Origin: Leeuwenhoekiella marinoflava DSM 3653
GTDB taxonomy: Bacteria; Bacteroidota; Bacteroidia; Flavobacteriales; Flavobacteriaceae
Direction of reading: 5' to 3'
Assembly (NCBI RefSeq): GCF_900129005.1
Contig: NZ_FQUN01000010.1
Span: forward strand, 1-64,000
Length of the DNA: 64,000 nt
The notes beneath the pieces are model-generated. The model made no database searches, had not been told where the DNA came from, and saw only the letters and a list, made by a program, of their open reading frames with translations. Position numbers and translations under genes: made by a program. This document shows, one piece after another, positions 45,447 through 53,636 of the stretch (position 1 is its first letter; each line of letters opens with the position of its first letter).

Positions 45447-45740
45447 GTTCATCACTGGAAAAAGCCCGAACGAAAACGGAAAAACCTGATTCGTTTGGGG
45501 ATTGACTATGATCACGCCTATGCTTGGAGCCGTACCAGAATGGGCGGTTGGGCAGTTGCCCAGAGTCCTATTTTGCGTACCACCATTACCGTAGAACGCT
45601 TAAAAATGAAAGGTTATGTTAGTCTAATCGAATACTACAATCGATGAGTTTCATTGTTGAACCGCCCAGTACGAGACCTGTACGCTGGGTGGTGTGAGGG
45701 GTGCACTCCATCATTTGTTGGCGGAACCATCCACTCGATT
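45447..45740 (+). mobile_element. Group II intron, 3' fragment with maturase end and domains V-VI
   Basis: Bases 45447-45647 encode VHHWKKPERKRKNLIRLG, AYAWSRTRMGGWAVAQSPIL and TTITVERLKMKGYVSLIEYY, the C-terminal end of a group II intron reverse transcriptase/maturase. After its stop, GAACCGCCCAGTACGAG, ACCTGTACGC and TGGGTGGTGTGAGG form domain V, and the following bases to CCACTCGATT form domain VI and the 3' splice end. The 5' ribozyme domains and the RT core are missing, so the intron cannot move or splice. Confidence 0.82.
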
Positions 45741-45755
45741 GGGTGTATTTTTTTG

Positions 45756-45776
45756 AGGGTAATTACCCTTTTTTTT
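45756..45776 (+). terminator. Terminator-like palindrome after the intron fragment
   Basis: AGGGTAATTACCCT (45756-45769) is a perfect palindrome followed by eight T. Confidence 0.55.
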
Positions 45777-45825
45777 ATATTTTAATAAAAAATTAGTCTA
45801 TATTCGCAGGGTTAATACTCTTTTT

Positions 45826-47019
45826 ATGAACGAGTCCAGTTTAGATAATCTTTTAAAATCAATTTTTTCTGACAGCGAAGACCTTGATGTTAGAGGGGAA
45901 TTTGAGGAGAAATTGAAAGAATACAATATTAGTAAAACTAAAGCATTAAAACTCCTGAAAATTGACAAGGATGTTTTTGAACAAATTATCTCTGGTACTG
46001 CGAAGCAACCTAATCTAATTCATGTTATTAAACTTGCTGAGTTTTTGGATATTGACATAAATCGCTTTGTAAAAGTTGTTTTAAAGAATCAAAATGAAGA
46101 GAACGTTACGTCAATTGATAATGCAAGAAAAGCTACTTTTTTATTAAAGAATTTTGATGTCAAGACGTTGACGAAATTAGGTTTTTTTGAATCTGATTAT
46201 GGAACTGATGAACTTGTACAGAAAGTTTTAGATTTTTTCGGATATGAATCTATCCGAGAATATGAGGAAGAACTTGAAGAACCGTTATATAGTCGTACAA
46301 AAAGGAATTTTTCTGATAAGATGAAAGATTTCTGGGTAAAGTCTGCGTATCAAACCTTCAAGATTATCGATAATCCCCACGAATATGACAGAGAGAGATT
46401 AAAGGACTTAATAATAAAGTTAAAGCCATATTCGCAAGATGTTCAGGATGGGTTGTACACTGTTTGTAAAGCTTTATATAACATTGGAATTACTGTAATC
46501 TTTCAAGATTACTTATCTACCACTCAAGTTAGAGGAGGAACATTTATTATTAATGGAAAACCTTGTGTAGTTATTACAGATTTTAATAAAAAATATTCAA
46601 CAATTTGGTTTACACTTATGCACGAGTTGCATCATGTATTATTTGATTTTGACCTTATTGAGAAAAATAGTTTTCATTTGACTGGAGATGATGATTTGTT
46701 TCTTATTGAAGAAAAAGCTGACTCTTTTGCAAGAGATTATTTTCTCTCTGTGGATAAATTCAAGTATATCAAAAAATACATTAATAATTCTTTCCTAGTT
46801 TCAAAATTTGCTAATGAGAATGAAATCCATGAATCATTAGTTTACACATTTTTTACTTGGTACATGGATAAGTTATACAACAAAAGTTATCATGCGGCAT
46901 TTAGAGAATTTTATCCAAACTACAAAAATGCAGTTGGTAAGTTAAATCCAATTTCTTGGAATGATGATAGTATCAAAGTGGCTAGTGAAAGAATAAGAAA
47001 TATTTTAGAAATTAAATAA
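45826..47019 (+). CDS. HTH-ImmA/IrrE-type zinc peptidase protein
   Basis: A 397-residue cytosolic protein. Residues about 25-85 form an XRE-like helix-turn-helix (ISKTKALKLLKIDKDVFEQI, AKQPNLIHVIKLAEFLDI). The C-terminal half is an ImmA/IrrE-type peptidase with the zinc motif HELHH in FTLMHELHHVLFDF and the third ligand in IEEKADSFARDYFL. Such proteins cleave repressors or act in toxin-antitoxin and phage-control modules. It is followed 7 bases later by a small acidic protein, its likely partner. The AT-rich codon use differs from many neighbours and suggests transfer. Confidence 0.85.
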   Translation: MNESSLDNLLKSIFSDSEDLDVRGEFEEKLKEYNISKTKALKLLKIDKDVFEQIISGTAKQPNLIHVIKLAEFLDIDINRFVKVVLKNQNEENVTSIDNARKATFLLKNFDVKTLTKLGFFESDYGTDELVQKVLDFFGYESIREYEEELEEPLYSRTKRNFSDKMKDFWVKSAYQTFKIIDNPHEYDRERLKDLIIKLKPYSQDVQDGLYTVCKALYNIGITVIFQDYLSTTQVRGGTFIINGKPCVVITDFNKKYSTIWFTLMHELHHVLFDFDLIEKNSFHLTGDDDLFLIEEKADSFARDYFLSVDKFKYIKKYINNSFLVSKFANENEIHESLVYTFFTWYMDKLYNKSYHAAFREFYPNYKNAVGKLNPISWNDDSIKVASERIRNILEIK

Positions 47020-47026
47020 TTACAAC

Positions 47027-47572
47027 ATGGCTGAAGATAATAAAAAGAAAAAAGAAGAATTAAGCGAGGCAGATATTGAAAGAATGGAATTGCTGCAAAA
47101 AGCTAATGAAAAAGTTGGCAAGCAATTATCCATAAATACTGAAAAAGGTAATCTTGAGGAAGTTGATGAACTTAGAGAACTTATTGGCAAAGAATTCGAA
47201 GATCCTGAGGAAAAGTATAATATTTATTACAGAGGAATAAGAAGACTTTTAATGGATTATCTGCCAAAAGGTAAAGAGTTTAAGGAAGCAAGAGACATTA
47301 TTTATGACGAAAAGAATATTTTCTTAAATCTTGGGAAAAAGAAGTCTGATAATAATGGCATTCGGAAATCAGATGGACGTATGACTTTTCAACCTGTTAT
47401 GAATGAAATATTGGACATTATAGTTTCATGGGTAGCAGAATCCCAAAATCCATTTGATCTCTACAGAGAATTTTATGAATTGAACGAAAGACATGGTTAT
47501 GGACATGAACAATACGATAAAACTTCTCTTAGTATTGCAAAATCTATGTATAAGTTAAGTGAAAAGGACTAA
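47027..47572 (+). CDS. Acidic helical protein, partner of the ImmA/IrrE protein
   Basis: A 181-residue protein, predicted all-helical with a charged N-terminus (DNKKKKEELSEADIERMELL) and a Glu-rich region. Tryptophan and aromatic residues cluster near the C-terminus (VSWVAESQNPFDLYREFYEL). No family was recognised. Its place 7 bases after the HTH-peptidase gene suggests a two-gene module in which it is substrate, effector or antitoxin. This is inference. Confidence 0.6.
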   Translation: MAEDNKKKKEELSEADIERMELLQKANEKVGKQLSINTEKGNLEEVDELRELIGKEFEDPEEKYNIYYRGIRRLLMDYLPKGKEFKEARDIIYDEKNIFLNLGKKKSDNNGIRKSDGRMTFQPVMNEILDIIVSWVAESQNPFDLYREFYELNERHGYGHEQYDKTSLSIAKSMYKLSEKD

Positions 47573-47847
47573 AATCGTAATTAAAAATTACACCCAACTT
47601 GTTATATCAACACTAAATATATACATATCCCCGCAAAATTTGCGGGATATCATCACTTTTTGACAATGATATCCGTTTAGTCCTGATAGGACTTGATGCT
47701 TTAATGATAAGATACTGTACAATCAAAACTGACTCCCCTCGCAGATACCTAGCCGCTACCCTATTTCAAATTTATTTACTTCCTTTTATAGTACCGCTTT
47801 CCTCAATAGCTTCTGGCAGTTAACGTGCAGGCAAAGTCGGAGTGCCA

Positions 47848-47901
47848 CCACACTCCTACCACAGTGCAACCACATTCCTACCACACTTTACCACACTTTT
47901 T
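47848..47901. repeat. 11-bp periodic repeat array 1
   Basis: Five units each begin with CCACA at 47848, 47859, 47870, 47881 and 47891. Units read CCACACTCCTA, CCACAGTGCAA, CCACATTCCTA, CCACACTTTA (10 bp) and CCACACTTTTT. The period equals about one helical turn. Confidence 0.75.
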
Positions 47902-48252
47902 ATGGTTAAATACGGTAGCAAAGTGGTTATAAGTTAGTAGCGCCTAGACTAATCTCAGAACGATACGCTTAGTAGACCGGGAGTAAAATAGGAGTGTGAG
48001 AAAAATCGGTTTAGGTATTGGGATAGCATACTTATTATTAAGGATTTATCGCAGTATTCCGGAGGGCAAACCGCTATACTTAGACAGCTGGCTATTTCAT
48101 AACAAACTCTTATCAGCTTTTTAAAACAGCTTTTTAGGGATTGTGTTTCTTGAAAAGGTAGCATTGCATCCGTAACTATTTGATGAGCCTCAGCCTTGTA
48201 CCTCCCATAGCGTTAGCATACCGTTACCCTGCCTTTGCTATGCAGTATCCCC

Positions 48253-48307
48253 GGGTGAAACGTGGGTGAACCTCGGGTGGACTACGGGTGAACCTTGGGT
48301 GAATGGA
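48253..48307. repeat. 11-bp periodic repeat array 2
   Basis: Five perfect-period units each begin with GGGTG at 48253, 48264, 48275, 48286 and 48297. Units read GGGTGAAACGT, GGGTGAACCTC, GGGTGGACTAC, GGGTGAACCTT and GGGTGAATGGA. The unit is different from array 1 on either strand. Confidence 0.8.
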
Positions 48308-48578
48308 GCTCTGGAAATGTTTAAAATGGAATAATGGCAGCACGGAGTACTCGCTGCAGGTAGTATGGCAAGCTGCTCTTTAAGATCTAACTTATAAAAA
48401 AAAGCCTTCCCCCTATCCTAGGCTGTGCGGTTAAGATAAAAGTGTCTTAGCCTAGCGTTGCTAATATAAGGCATTTTTAAGGCCTTGTCAAGAGGTGAGC
48501 CTATACAGATCATTAGACTTTGCTGAGCAGCGTTTACTAAATTAGTGTCTTCCTATTTTCCACAAAACACTATAAACG

Positions 48579-48608
48579 AAAAAATCCCTGCATTTCTGCA
48601 AGGATTTT
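48579..48608 (-). terminator. Terminator after tRNA-His
   Basis: On the minus strand AAATCCTTGCA, a GAAA loop and TGCAGGGATTT (48582-48592 with 48597-48607) form an 11-bp stem with one mismatch or G-U pair, followed by T residues. Confidence 0.75.
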
Positions 48609-48616
48609 TACTTCCG

Positions 48617-48690
48617 GGTGGAAGATCGGTCTCGAACCGACGACCTCCTGAACCACAATCAGGCGCTCTAACCAACTGAGCTACAACCAC
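48617..48690 (-). tRNA. tRNA-His (GTG)
   Basis: The minus strand folds as a tRNA: acceptor GTGGTTG, D arm GCTC-AGTTGGTTA-GAGC, anticodon arm CCTGA-TTGTGGT-TCAGG with anticodon GTG (His), 5-nt variable loop, T arm GTCGG-TTCGAGA-CCGAT, acceptor 3' strand CTTCCAC. CCA is not encoded. A G at 48691 gives the extra 5' G of tRNA-His, opposite C73. Acceptor positions 5 and 6 show T opposite T, which is unusual. Confidence 0.9.
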
Positions 48691-48727
48691 CATTTGTTAT
48701 TTTTGTCAAGCTTTATCTTGACTTGGT

Positions 48728-48770
48728 GCTCTAACCTCCCGATAGCTATCGGGATGAGCTACAACCACCA
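48728..48770 (-). pseudogene. Broken tRNA-His copy with a palindrome in the D loop
   Basis: Read on the minus strand, the 5' end TGGTGGTTGTAGCTCA of tRNA-His appears a second time at 48755-48770. It is interrupted by TCCCGATAGCTATCGGGA (48737-48754) and then resumes with GGTTAGAGC, the rest of the D arm. No anticodon arm follows. It lies 37 bases upstream of the intact tRNA. Confidence 0.75.
48737..48754. repeat. 18-bp perfect palindrome
   Basis: TCCCGATAGCTATCGGGA is fully self-complementary and replaces the GTT of the tRNA D loop in the broken copy. Similar short palindromes are scattered in many flavobacterial genomes; this is the only copy seen in the window. Confidence 0.7.
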
Positions 48771-48855
48771 TTTTAAAACATATTTCGCTAGCGAATTATG
48801 CGGGTGCAAATGTAATGCAAATCCATATTATGGACAATACATTCTTTCAAAAAAT

Positions 48856-49572
48856 TTATATCAAATCAAAAATAGAGTCCACAGCCGGGTAGCGCTCTAC
48901 GGTAAAACCTTCTGCATAGTCCGTCCCTATAAGTCTTCCTAAGTCCTGAGCCCTATATTTTACACTATCTTGAAAGTTCTTACTAGAAATTGGGGTATTA
49001 CTATCTGGATTATTAGGATCGTAAAACTGAGAGCTATATGCTAAAACAGACTCCATTTTTACATCCATAAAACCACTTATATCAACAACTACATCAGGTT
49101 GCAGGTTTTTCCATTGAATGTAATGATACACATGTTTTGGTCTCCAGGCTTCCTGAGCTTCTCCATCCAGAGTTGTCACAACCTTTTTCAATCCGCTTAG
49201 AAAGCAAGCATCACTTGCTAATTTGCTTCCTTTACCGTGATCAATATGTCTATCATCAATGGCATTACACAACACGATTTCAGGTCTGTATTTGCGTATG
49301 ATCTCAATAATTCTCAGTTGAGATTCTTTATCATTCACAAAAAAACCGTCTGCTAGTGCTATATTTTCCCGCGTACTCAATCCAAGAATTTCAGCAGCTG
49401 TTGCTGCCTCTTGATCTCGTATTTCTGCTGAACCACGAGTTCCCAATTCACCACGAGTTAAATCTAATATTCCGGTTTTTTTACCTCTACTGGCTTCCTT
49501 TGCAAGTACTCCACTACAAGAAAGTTCTACGTCATCAGGATGTGCACCTATCGCAAGTATATCTAATTTCAA
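48856..49572 (-). CDS. bshB1: Bacillithiol biosynthesis deacetylase
   Basis: A 238-residue LmbE/PIG-L-type zinc deacetylase. AIGAHPDDVELSCSG (His11, Asp14) and DDRHIDHGKG give the zinc ligands and base; LTRGELGTRGSAEIRDQEA is a family signature. It removes acetate from GlcNAc-malate in bacillithiol synthesis, the low-molecular thiol of many Bacteroidota. The C-terminal GRLIGTDYAEGF is typical of BshB1. It lies 74 bases downstream of the trans-sulfuration gene, both linked to sulphur metabolism. Confidence 0.93.
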   Translation of the reverse strand: MKLDILAIGAHPDDVELSCSGVLAKEASRGKKTGILDLTRGELGTRGSAEIRDQEAATAAEILGLSTRENIALADGFFVNDKESQLRIIEIIRKYRPEIVLCNAIDDRHIDHGKGSKLASDACFLSGLKKVVTTLDGEAQEAWRPKHVYHYIQWKNLQPDVVVDISGFMDVKMESVLAYSSQFYDPNNPDSNTPISSKNFQDSVKYRAQDLGRLIGTDYAEGFTVERYPAVDSIFDLI

Positions 49573-49646
49573 TTGGCTTATTTTTAATTCAATTGTATAA
49601 GTCGGTCTTTAAACATTTTACTAACCCCTATTCTGTAGTAATTAGG

Positions 49647-50822
49647 TTATAAACTAAAATTCAAACTGTCTTTAACCACTTTTTCTAACGCTTGTTCCAA
49701 ATCTGCAATAAGATCTGCCTTATCTTCTATCCCTACAGAAAAACGTAATAGACCATCAGCGATACCTTGGTGAGCACGCTCTTCTGCACTTAATAAAGCA
49801 TGTGAAGTTTGTGCAGGAGATAAAATTGTAGACTCTACTCCTGCTAAACTCATAGAAGGTTTTATAAGTTTTAATTCTTTTAAAAATGCTTCAGCATCTA
49901 GTTCGTCAGCAAGTTCAAAAGATAACATTCCGCCAAAACCGCTCATTTGTGATTTTGCTAATGCATAATCCGGATGCGATTTTAATCCGGGATAATACAC
50001 AGCTTTAATATGAGTATTTTGATTCAACCACTTCGCCAGTTTTTTAGCATTTTTATTTTGTTGTTTTACCCGTAAAACTAAAGTCTTTAAACTGCGCTCC
50101 AACATCCAAACGGTAAAATCGCTTAAGCTTCCACCTAGATTTTTGGCCTTATGCCAAATCTGTTCCATATGTGCTGCAGATGCAGCAACAGCTCCCGCAA
50201 GAATATCACTATGACCGCCCATATATTTGGTAGCACTGTGAATAATGACATCTATACCAAACTCCGCAGGATTCTGATTTACAGGAGAAGCAAATGTATT
50301 GTCTATCATACTTACAATACCTTTAGATTTTGCCAACTCAGACACCATTTTCATATCGGTTACCGTCATTAACGGGTTGGAAGGTGTTTCGATATAAACC
50401 ACTTTAGTATTGGGTTGTATTGCCTTTTCAAAATCAGCTTTTTGCAATCCGTCGGTAAACGTATATTCAATTCCCATTTTAGAAAACTCCTCTTCAACGA
50501 GATTAAACGTCCCACCGTACAAAGTCTTCTGTAAAACAATGTGATCCCCGGCATTTAAAAAAGCAAGCAAGGCTGTACTTACAGCTGCCATACCGCTACC
50601 AAAAACCATCCCGGCTTCTGTACCTTCTAATGCCGCAATCTTTTTGCCAAGCATTTCTTGATTAGGAGTATTAAAATACCGCGGATAACGCTTCACATCA
50701 ACATCTTCATAAGCATAAGACGTTGACATATAAATAGGTGAAATCGCTCCTTTAAACTGCTTATCTGCTACCTCACCTACGTGTGTACAAATGGTATTTA
50801 AACCCGGTTTTTGCTTGGTCAT
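49647..50822 (-). CDS. Trans-sulfuration PLP enzyme (cystathionine gamma-lyase/synthase type)
   Basis: A 391-residue enzyme started at ATG 50822; the longer frame to 50861 adds residues unlike the family. YPRYFNTPNQEMLGKKIAAL, FGSGMAAVSTALLAFLNAGD, IETPSNPLMTVTDM, and SATKYMGGHSD with the PLP lysine mark the Cys/Met metabolism family. SLAGVESTILSPAQTSHA near the end is typical of gamma-lyases and gamma-synthases. It makes or breaks cystathionine or methionine; the direction cannot be told. No SAM riboswitch was found upstream. Confidence 0.88.
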   Translation of the reverse strand: MTKQKPGLNTICTHVGEVADKQFKGAISPIYMSTSYAYEDVDVKRYPRYFNTPNQEMLGKKIAALEGTEAGMVFGSGMAAVSTALLAFLNAGDHIVLQKTLYGGTFNLVEEEFSKMGIEYTFTDGLQKADFEKAIQPNTKVVYIETPSNPLMTVTDMKMVSELAKSKGIVSMIDNTFASPVNQNPAEFGIDVIIHSATKYMGGHSDILAGAVAASAAHMEQIWHKAKNLGGSLSDFTVWMLERSLKTLVLRVKQQNKNAKKLAKWLNQNTHIKAVYYPGLKSHPDYALAKSQMSGFGGMLSFELADELDAEAFLKELKLIKPSMSLAGVESTILSPAQTSHALLSAEERAHQGIADGLLRFSVGIEDKADLIADLEQALEKVVKDSLNFSL

Positions 50823-51000
50823 AATTCTATTTTTGTAAATCGCCTCAAGGCAAGCCCACAAGGAAATTATTTGTATTTAATTTAAAAACCGAATTTACAA
50901 AAAGACCATTTAAAATGACGTTAAGACTCTTCTAATTGAAAGGATATTTAAGCATACATCTGCTTTTTCTGTTATAACTTCGCTTGCTCTAAATTTTTAT

Positions 51001-51462
51001 ATGAATCTTACTTTTGATACCTATAAGCCTCAATATGCTGACGCTTTTAAACAACTCAACCTGCACTGGCTGGAGCGGTTTTTTACGGTAGAACCTCACG
51101 ATGATGATGTTTTAAGCGACCCCGAAACCCACATTATAAAACCCGGAGGAGAAATCCTGATAGCGCTTCTTGACAATAAAGTCGTTGGTGTAGTGGCGCT
51201 GATGCCTGATGAAAACGGGGAGTATGAACTCACAAAAATGGCAGTTGATGTAATGTTGAGAGGTCAAAAAATAGGACAACAACTTTTAGCTCATTCGCTA
51301 GATTTTGCAAGTCATAAAGGTTTAAAAACACTTATTTTATACTCAAGTCGTAAGTTAGAAAATGCCATTCACCTCTATCGTAAATATGGCTTTGTAGAAG
51401 AACCGCTGCAACAACCCAATCCGTATCTGCGAGCCGACATAAAAATGCGGATTCAACTTTAA
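51001..51462 (+). CDS. GNAT-family N-acetyltransferase
   Basis: A 153-residue enzyme. GVVALMPDENGEYELTKMAV and RGQKIGQQLLAHSLDFA (the acetyl-CoA pyrophosphate loop) define the fold, and NAIHLYRKYGFVEEP is the usual closing motif. The acceptor is unknown. It is a single gene. Confidence 0.88.
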   Translation: MNLTFDTYKPQYADAFKQLNLHWLERFFTVEPHDDDVLSDPETHIIKPGGEILIALLDNKVVGVVALMPDENGEYELTKMAVDVMLRGQKIGQQLLAHSLDFASHKGLKTLILYSSRKLENAIHLYRKYGFVEEPLQQPNPYLRADIKMRIQL

Positions 51463-51531
51463 GGTTTTACAATTTCTTTAATAGCCTAACCGGCTTATTA
51501 TTAGTTTATTTGCTATTAAAACTACTGCGAA

Positions 51532-52335
51532 ATGAAAAAACTTATACTTACAGCGTTTACAGCTATGGCACTTATTAGCTGTAAAAATGAAAACAAATCT
51601 ACAGAAGAGTCAGCTTCAGAAACTGAAGAAATGGCAATGACCGAAGATTCAAAAGCTGTAGAAACTGAGTTTAACATCACTCCTATTGAGCACGCCACTG
51701 CTGTATTTGATTTTGGCGATAGCGTTTTTTATATCGACCCTGTGGGTGGCGCTGAAGCATTTGAAGGGCAACCAAAACCAGATGTGATTTTGGTTACAGA
51801 TATACATGGAGATCATTTAAATGAAGAAACGCTTGCTGCAGTTGCTGTTTCTTCAACCACAATATTTGCACCACAAGCTGTTGTAGATGCATTAAAAACT
51901 GATCTCAAAAATCAAGTTACGATCATTAATAATGACGAAACAAAGAATTGGGATGGTTATTCTTTAACCGCAATCCCCATGTACAATTTGCGTGAAGAAG
52001 CTAAGCAGTTTCACACTAAAGGTCGTGGTAATGGTTATGTTTTAGAAAAAAATGGGCTGCGTATTTATTTCTCAGGTGATACAGAAGACATCCCGGAGAT
52101 GCGCAATCTTAAAGATATTGACAAAGCATTTATTTGTATGAATCTACCGTATACAATGACCGTAGCAAGTGCAGCAGATGGCGTTATTGCTTTTAAACCT
52201 AAAGAAGTATATCCATATCATTTTAGAGGTCAGGACGGACTAAGCGATGTAGAAAAATTTAAAGGCATCGTAGACTCTGCAAATATAGGAACAGAGGTTA
52301 TCTTTCTAGACTGGTATCCTAACGGAGCTCAATAA
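51532..52335 (+). CDS. Metallo-beta-lactamase-fold lipoprotein, UlaG-like
   Basis: A 267-residue lipoprotein (LISC, Cys17) with a Glu-rich linker. The fold starts at ITPIEHATAVFDFGDSVFYIDPVGG. The metal motif reads TDIHGDHLN, so the first His of HxHxDH is Asp; FSGDTEDIPEM and YPYHFRG give later ligands. It may bind one metal or another metal than zinc. A hydrolase role on a small ester or lactone is likely but unproven. Confidence 0.8.
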   Translation: MKKLILTAFTAMALISCKNENKSTEESASETEEMAMTEDSKAVETEFNITPIEHATAVFDFGDSVFYIDPVGGAEAFEGQPKPDVILVTDIHGDHLNEETLAAVAVSSTTIFAPQAVVDALKTDLKNQVTIINNDETKNWDGYSLTAIPMYNLREEAKQFHTKGRGNGYVLEKNGLRIYFSGDTEDIPEMRNLKDIDKAFICMNLPYTMTVASAADGVIAFKPKEVYPYHFRGQDGLSDVEKFKGIVDSANIGTEVIFLDWYPNGAQ

Positions 52336-52438
52336 AAGAAGTGAAAATTAAGTCTAATCCCGATTCTAAGTATCAAGTTTAGACTTTCAAAAACAGAAGC
52401 TTCAATACGGCAGAATACGTTATTTTTAATGTCCATTA

Positions 52439-53596
52439 ATGCGGAAAATCAACCTAAAATCATTCCTTATGAAATCTGTCTTTTTTAGCCTGAGTTTGAT
52501 TCTTTTATGTGCTTGTAAAAACACTGAAACAAAAACTGAAAATACTATGAATACTCAGGAAGAACTTAAAAACGAAATTCCTTTTTATGTTGGCACCTAT
52601 ACAGATGGAGACAGCGAAGGTATTTATAAACTAAGTTTACTTGAAGACGGAAGTTTTACAAAACCGGTACTTGCCGCTAAAGCTTCTAATCCTTCTTTTC
52701 TAAGTTTCAATTCTAAGAAAGACATTCTTCTCGCTGTAAATGAAAATGACCCGGGTACTATTGAATCTTTTAAAGTTGAAGGTGATACCTTACTGCAAGT
52801 TAGTAAATCACAAACCGGTGGTGCACACCCCTGCTTTGTTACTATAAACGATAAGGGTTATGTTTTGGTTGCTAATTATTCCGGTGGGAATTTAGGACTT
52901 CTTAAACTGGATAATAAAGACGGGAATTTATCTGAACTGCTGGATGTAGAACAGCACGAAGGTAAAGGGACTACAGATCGTCAGGAAGGTCCACACGCAC
53001 ATTCAGCGTGGTTTATACCAGACGGAAGCGAAATTATTTCAGCTGATTTAGGAACCAATCAATTGTGGTTCTCAAAAATCAATACTAAAACAAACAAGCT
53101 AGAACCGGCTAAAACTCCAAAACTAGATTTCCCTGAGGGCGCTGGCCCACGTCACTTGGTTTTCCATCCTAAAAATGACTTTATCTATGTTTTAAACGAA
53201 CTCGACAATACCATTGCTCAGGTTGCAAAAAACGATGAAAACTATTCGATTACAAGTATCACTTCTATTTTACCGGAAGGTTTTGCAGAGTACAGCAAAG
53301 CGGCAGATATACACATCAGCAAAGACGGAAAGTTTATATATGCTTCAAACCGCGGTCATAATAGCATCGCCATTCTTGAAGTGACTGCAGATGGGAGTTT
53401 AAGCCTATTAGCTAACGAACCGACAAAAGGAAAGGATCCTCGTAATTTTCAGTTGACACCCGATGAAAATTTTGTGCTTGTTGCTAACCAAAACAGTGAT
53501 AATCTGGTTTCGTATAAGCGTGATTCAAAAACCGGATTGATGACTTATGTTTCTGAAATAAGCACTCCAGCGCCTGTTTGTATTTTGTTTGAGTAG
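52439..53596 (+). CDS. Lactonase-family beta-propeller lipoprotein
   Basis: A 385-residue lipoprotein with an LLCAC lipobox. A start at 52469 (MKSVFFSLS) would give a shorter, equally good signal. The seven-bladed propeller opens with IPFYVGTYTDGDSEGIYKL and has GGAHPCFVTINDKGYVLVANYSGG-type residues, GPHAHSAWFIPDG, GPRHLVFHPKNDFIYVLNE and GKDPRNFQLTPDENFVLVANQ, the hallmarks of 6-phosphogluconolactonase-type proteins. Being exported, it probably acts on other lactones. Confidence 0.87.
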   Translation: MRKINLKSFLMKSVFFSLSLILLCACKNTETKTENTMNTQEELKNEIPFYVGTYTDGDSEGIYKLSLLEDGSFTKPVLAAKASNPSFLSFNSKKDILLAVNENDPGTIESFKVEGDTLLQVSKSQTGGAHPCFVTINDKGYVLVANYSGGNLGLLKLDNKDGNLSELLDVEQHEGKGTTDRQEGPHAHSAWFIPDGSEIISADLGTNQLWFSKINTKTNKLEPAKTPKLDFPEGAGPRHLVFHPKNDFIYVLNELDNTIAQVAKNDENYSITSITSILPEGFAEYSKAADIHISKDGKFIYASNRGHNSIAILEVTADGSLSLLANEPTKGKDPRNFQLTPDENFVLVANQNSDNLVSYKRDSKTGLMTYVSEISTPAPVCILFE

Positions 53597-53636
53597 TAGA
53601 ATTTATTATATTTTGATCTATTCAAAATATAATATT

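Larger units (their letters stand above)
47573..48578. other. 1-kb non-coding region with hairpins and short repeats
   Basis: No convincing gene. Three inverted repeats follow the upstream stop: CCCGCAAA/TTTGCGGG (47630-47646), GATATCAT/ATGATATC (47646-47673) and AGTCCT/AGGACT (47679-47693). Two arrays of 11-bp repeats lie at 47848-47901 and 48253-48307. The open frame on the minus strand at 47955-48164 has no protein-like features. Base composition is higher in GC than the coding DNA before it. Confidence 0.6.

Noticed and set aside
47955-48164. 69-codon minus-strand frame in the 1-kb non-coding region
   Set aside because: Composition is not protein-like and no motif is seen; the region is better explained by repeats.
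47848-48307. CRISPR array
   Set aside because: The units are 11 bp without unique spacers of 30 bp, and no cas genes are present in the window.
50823-51000. SAM riboswitch upstream of the trans-sulfuration gene
   Set aside because: No conserved SAM-I or SAM-II core could be traced in the 178 bases; only AT-rich DNA is seen.
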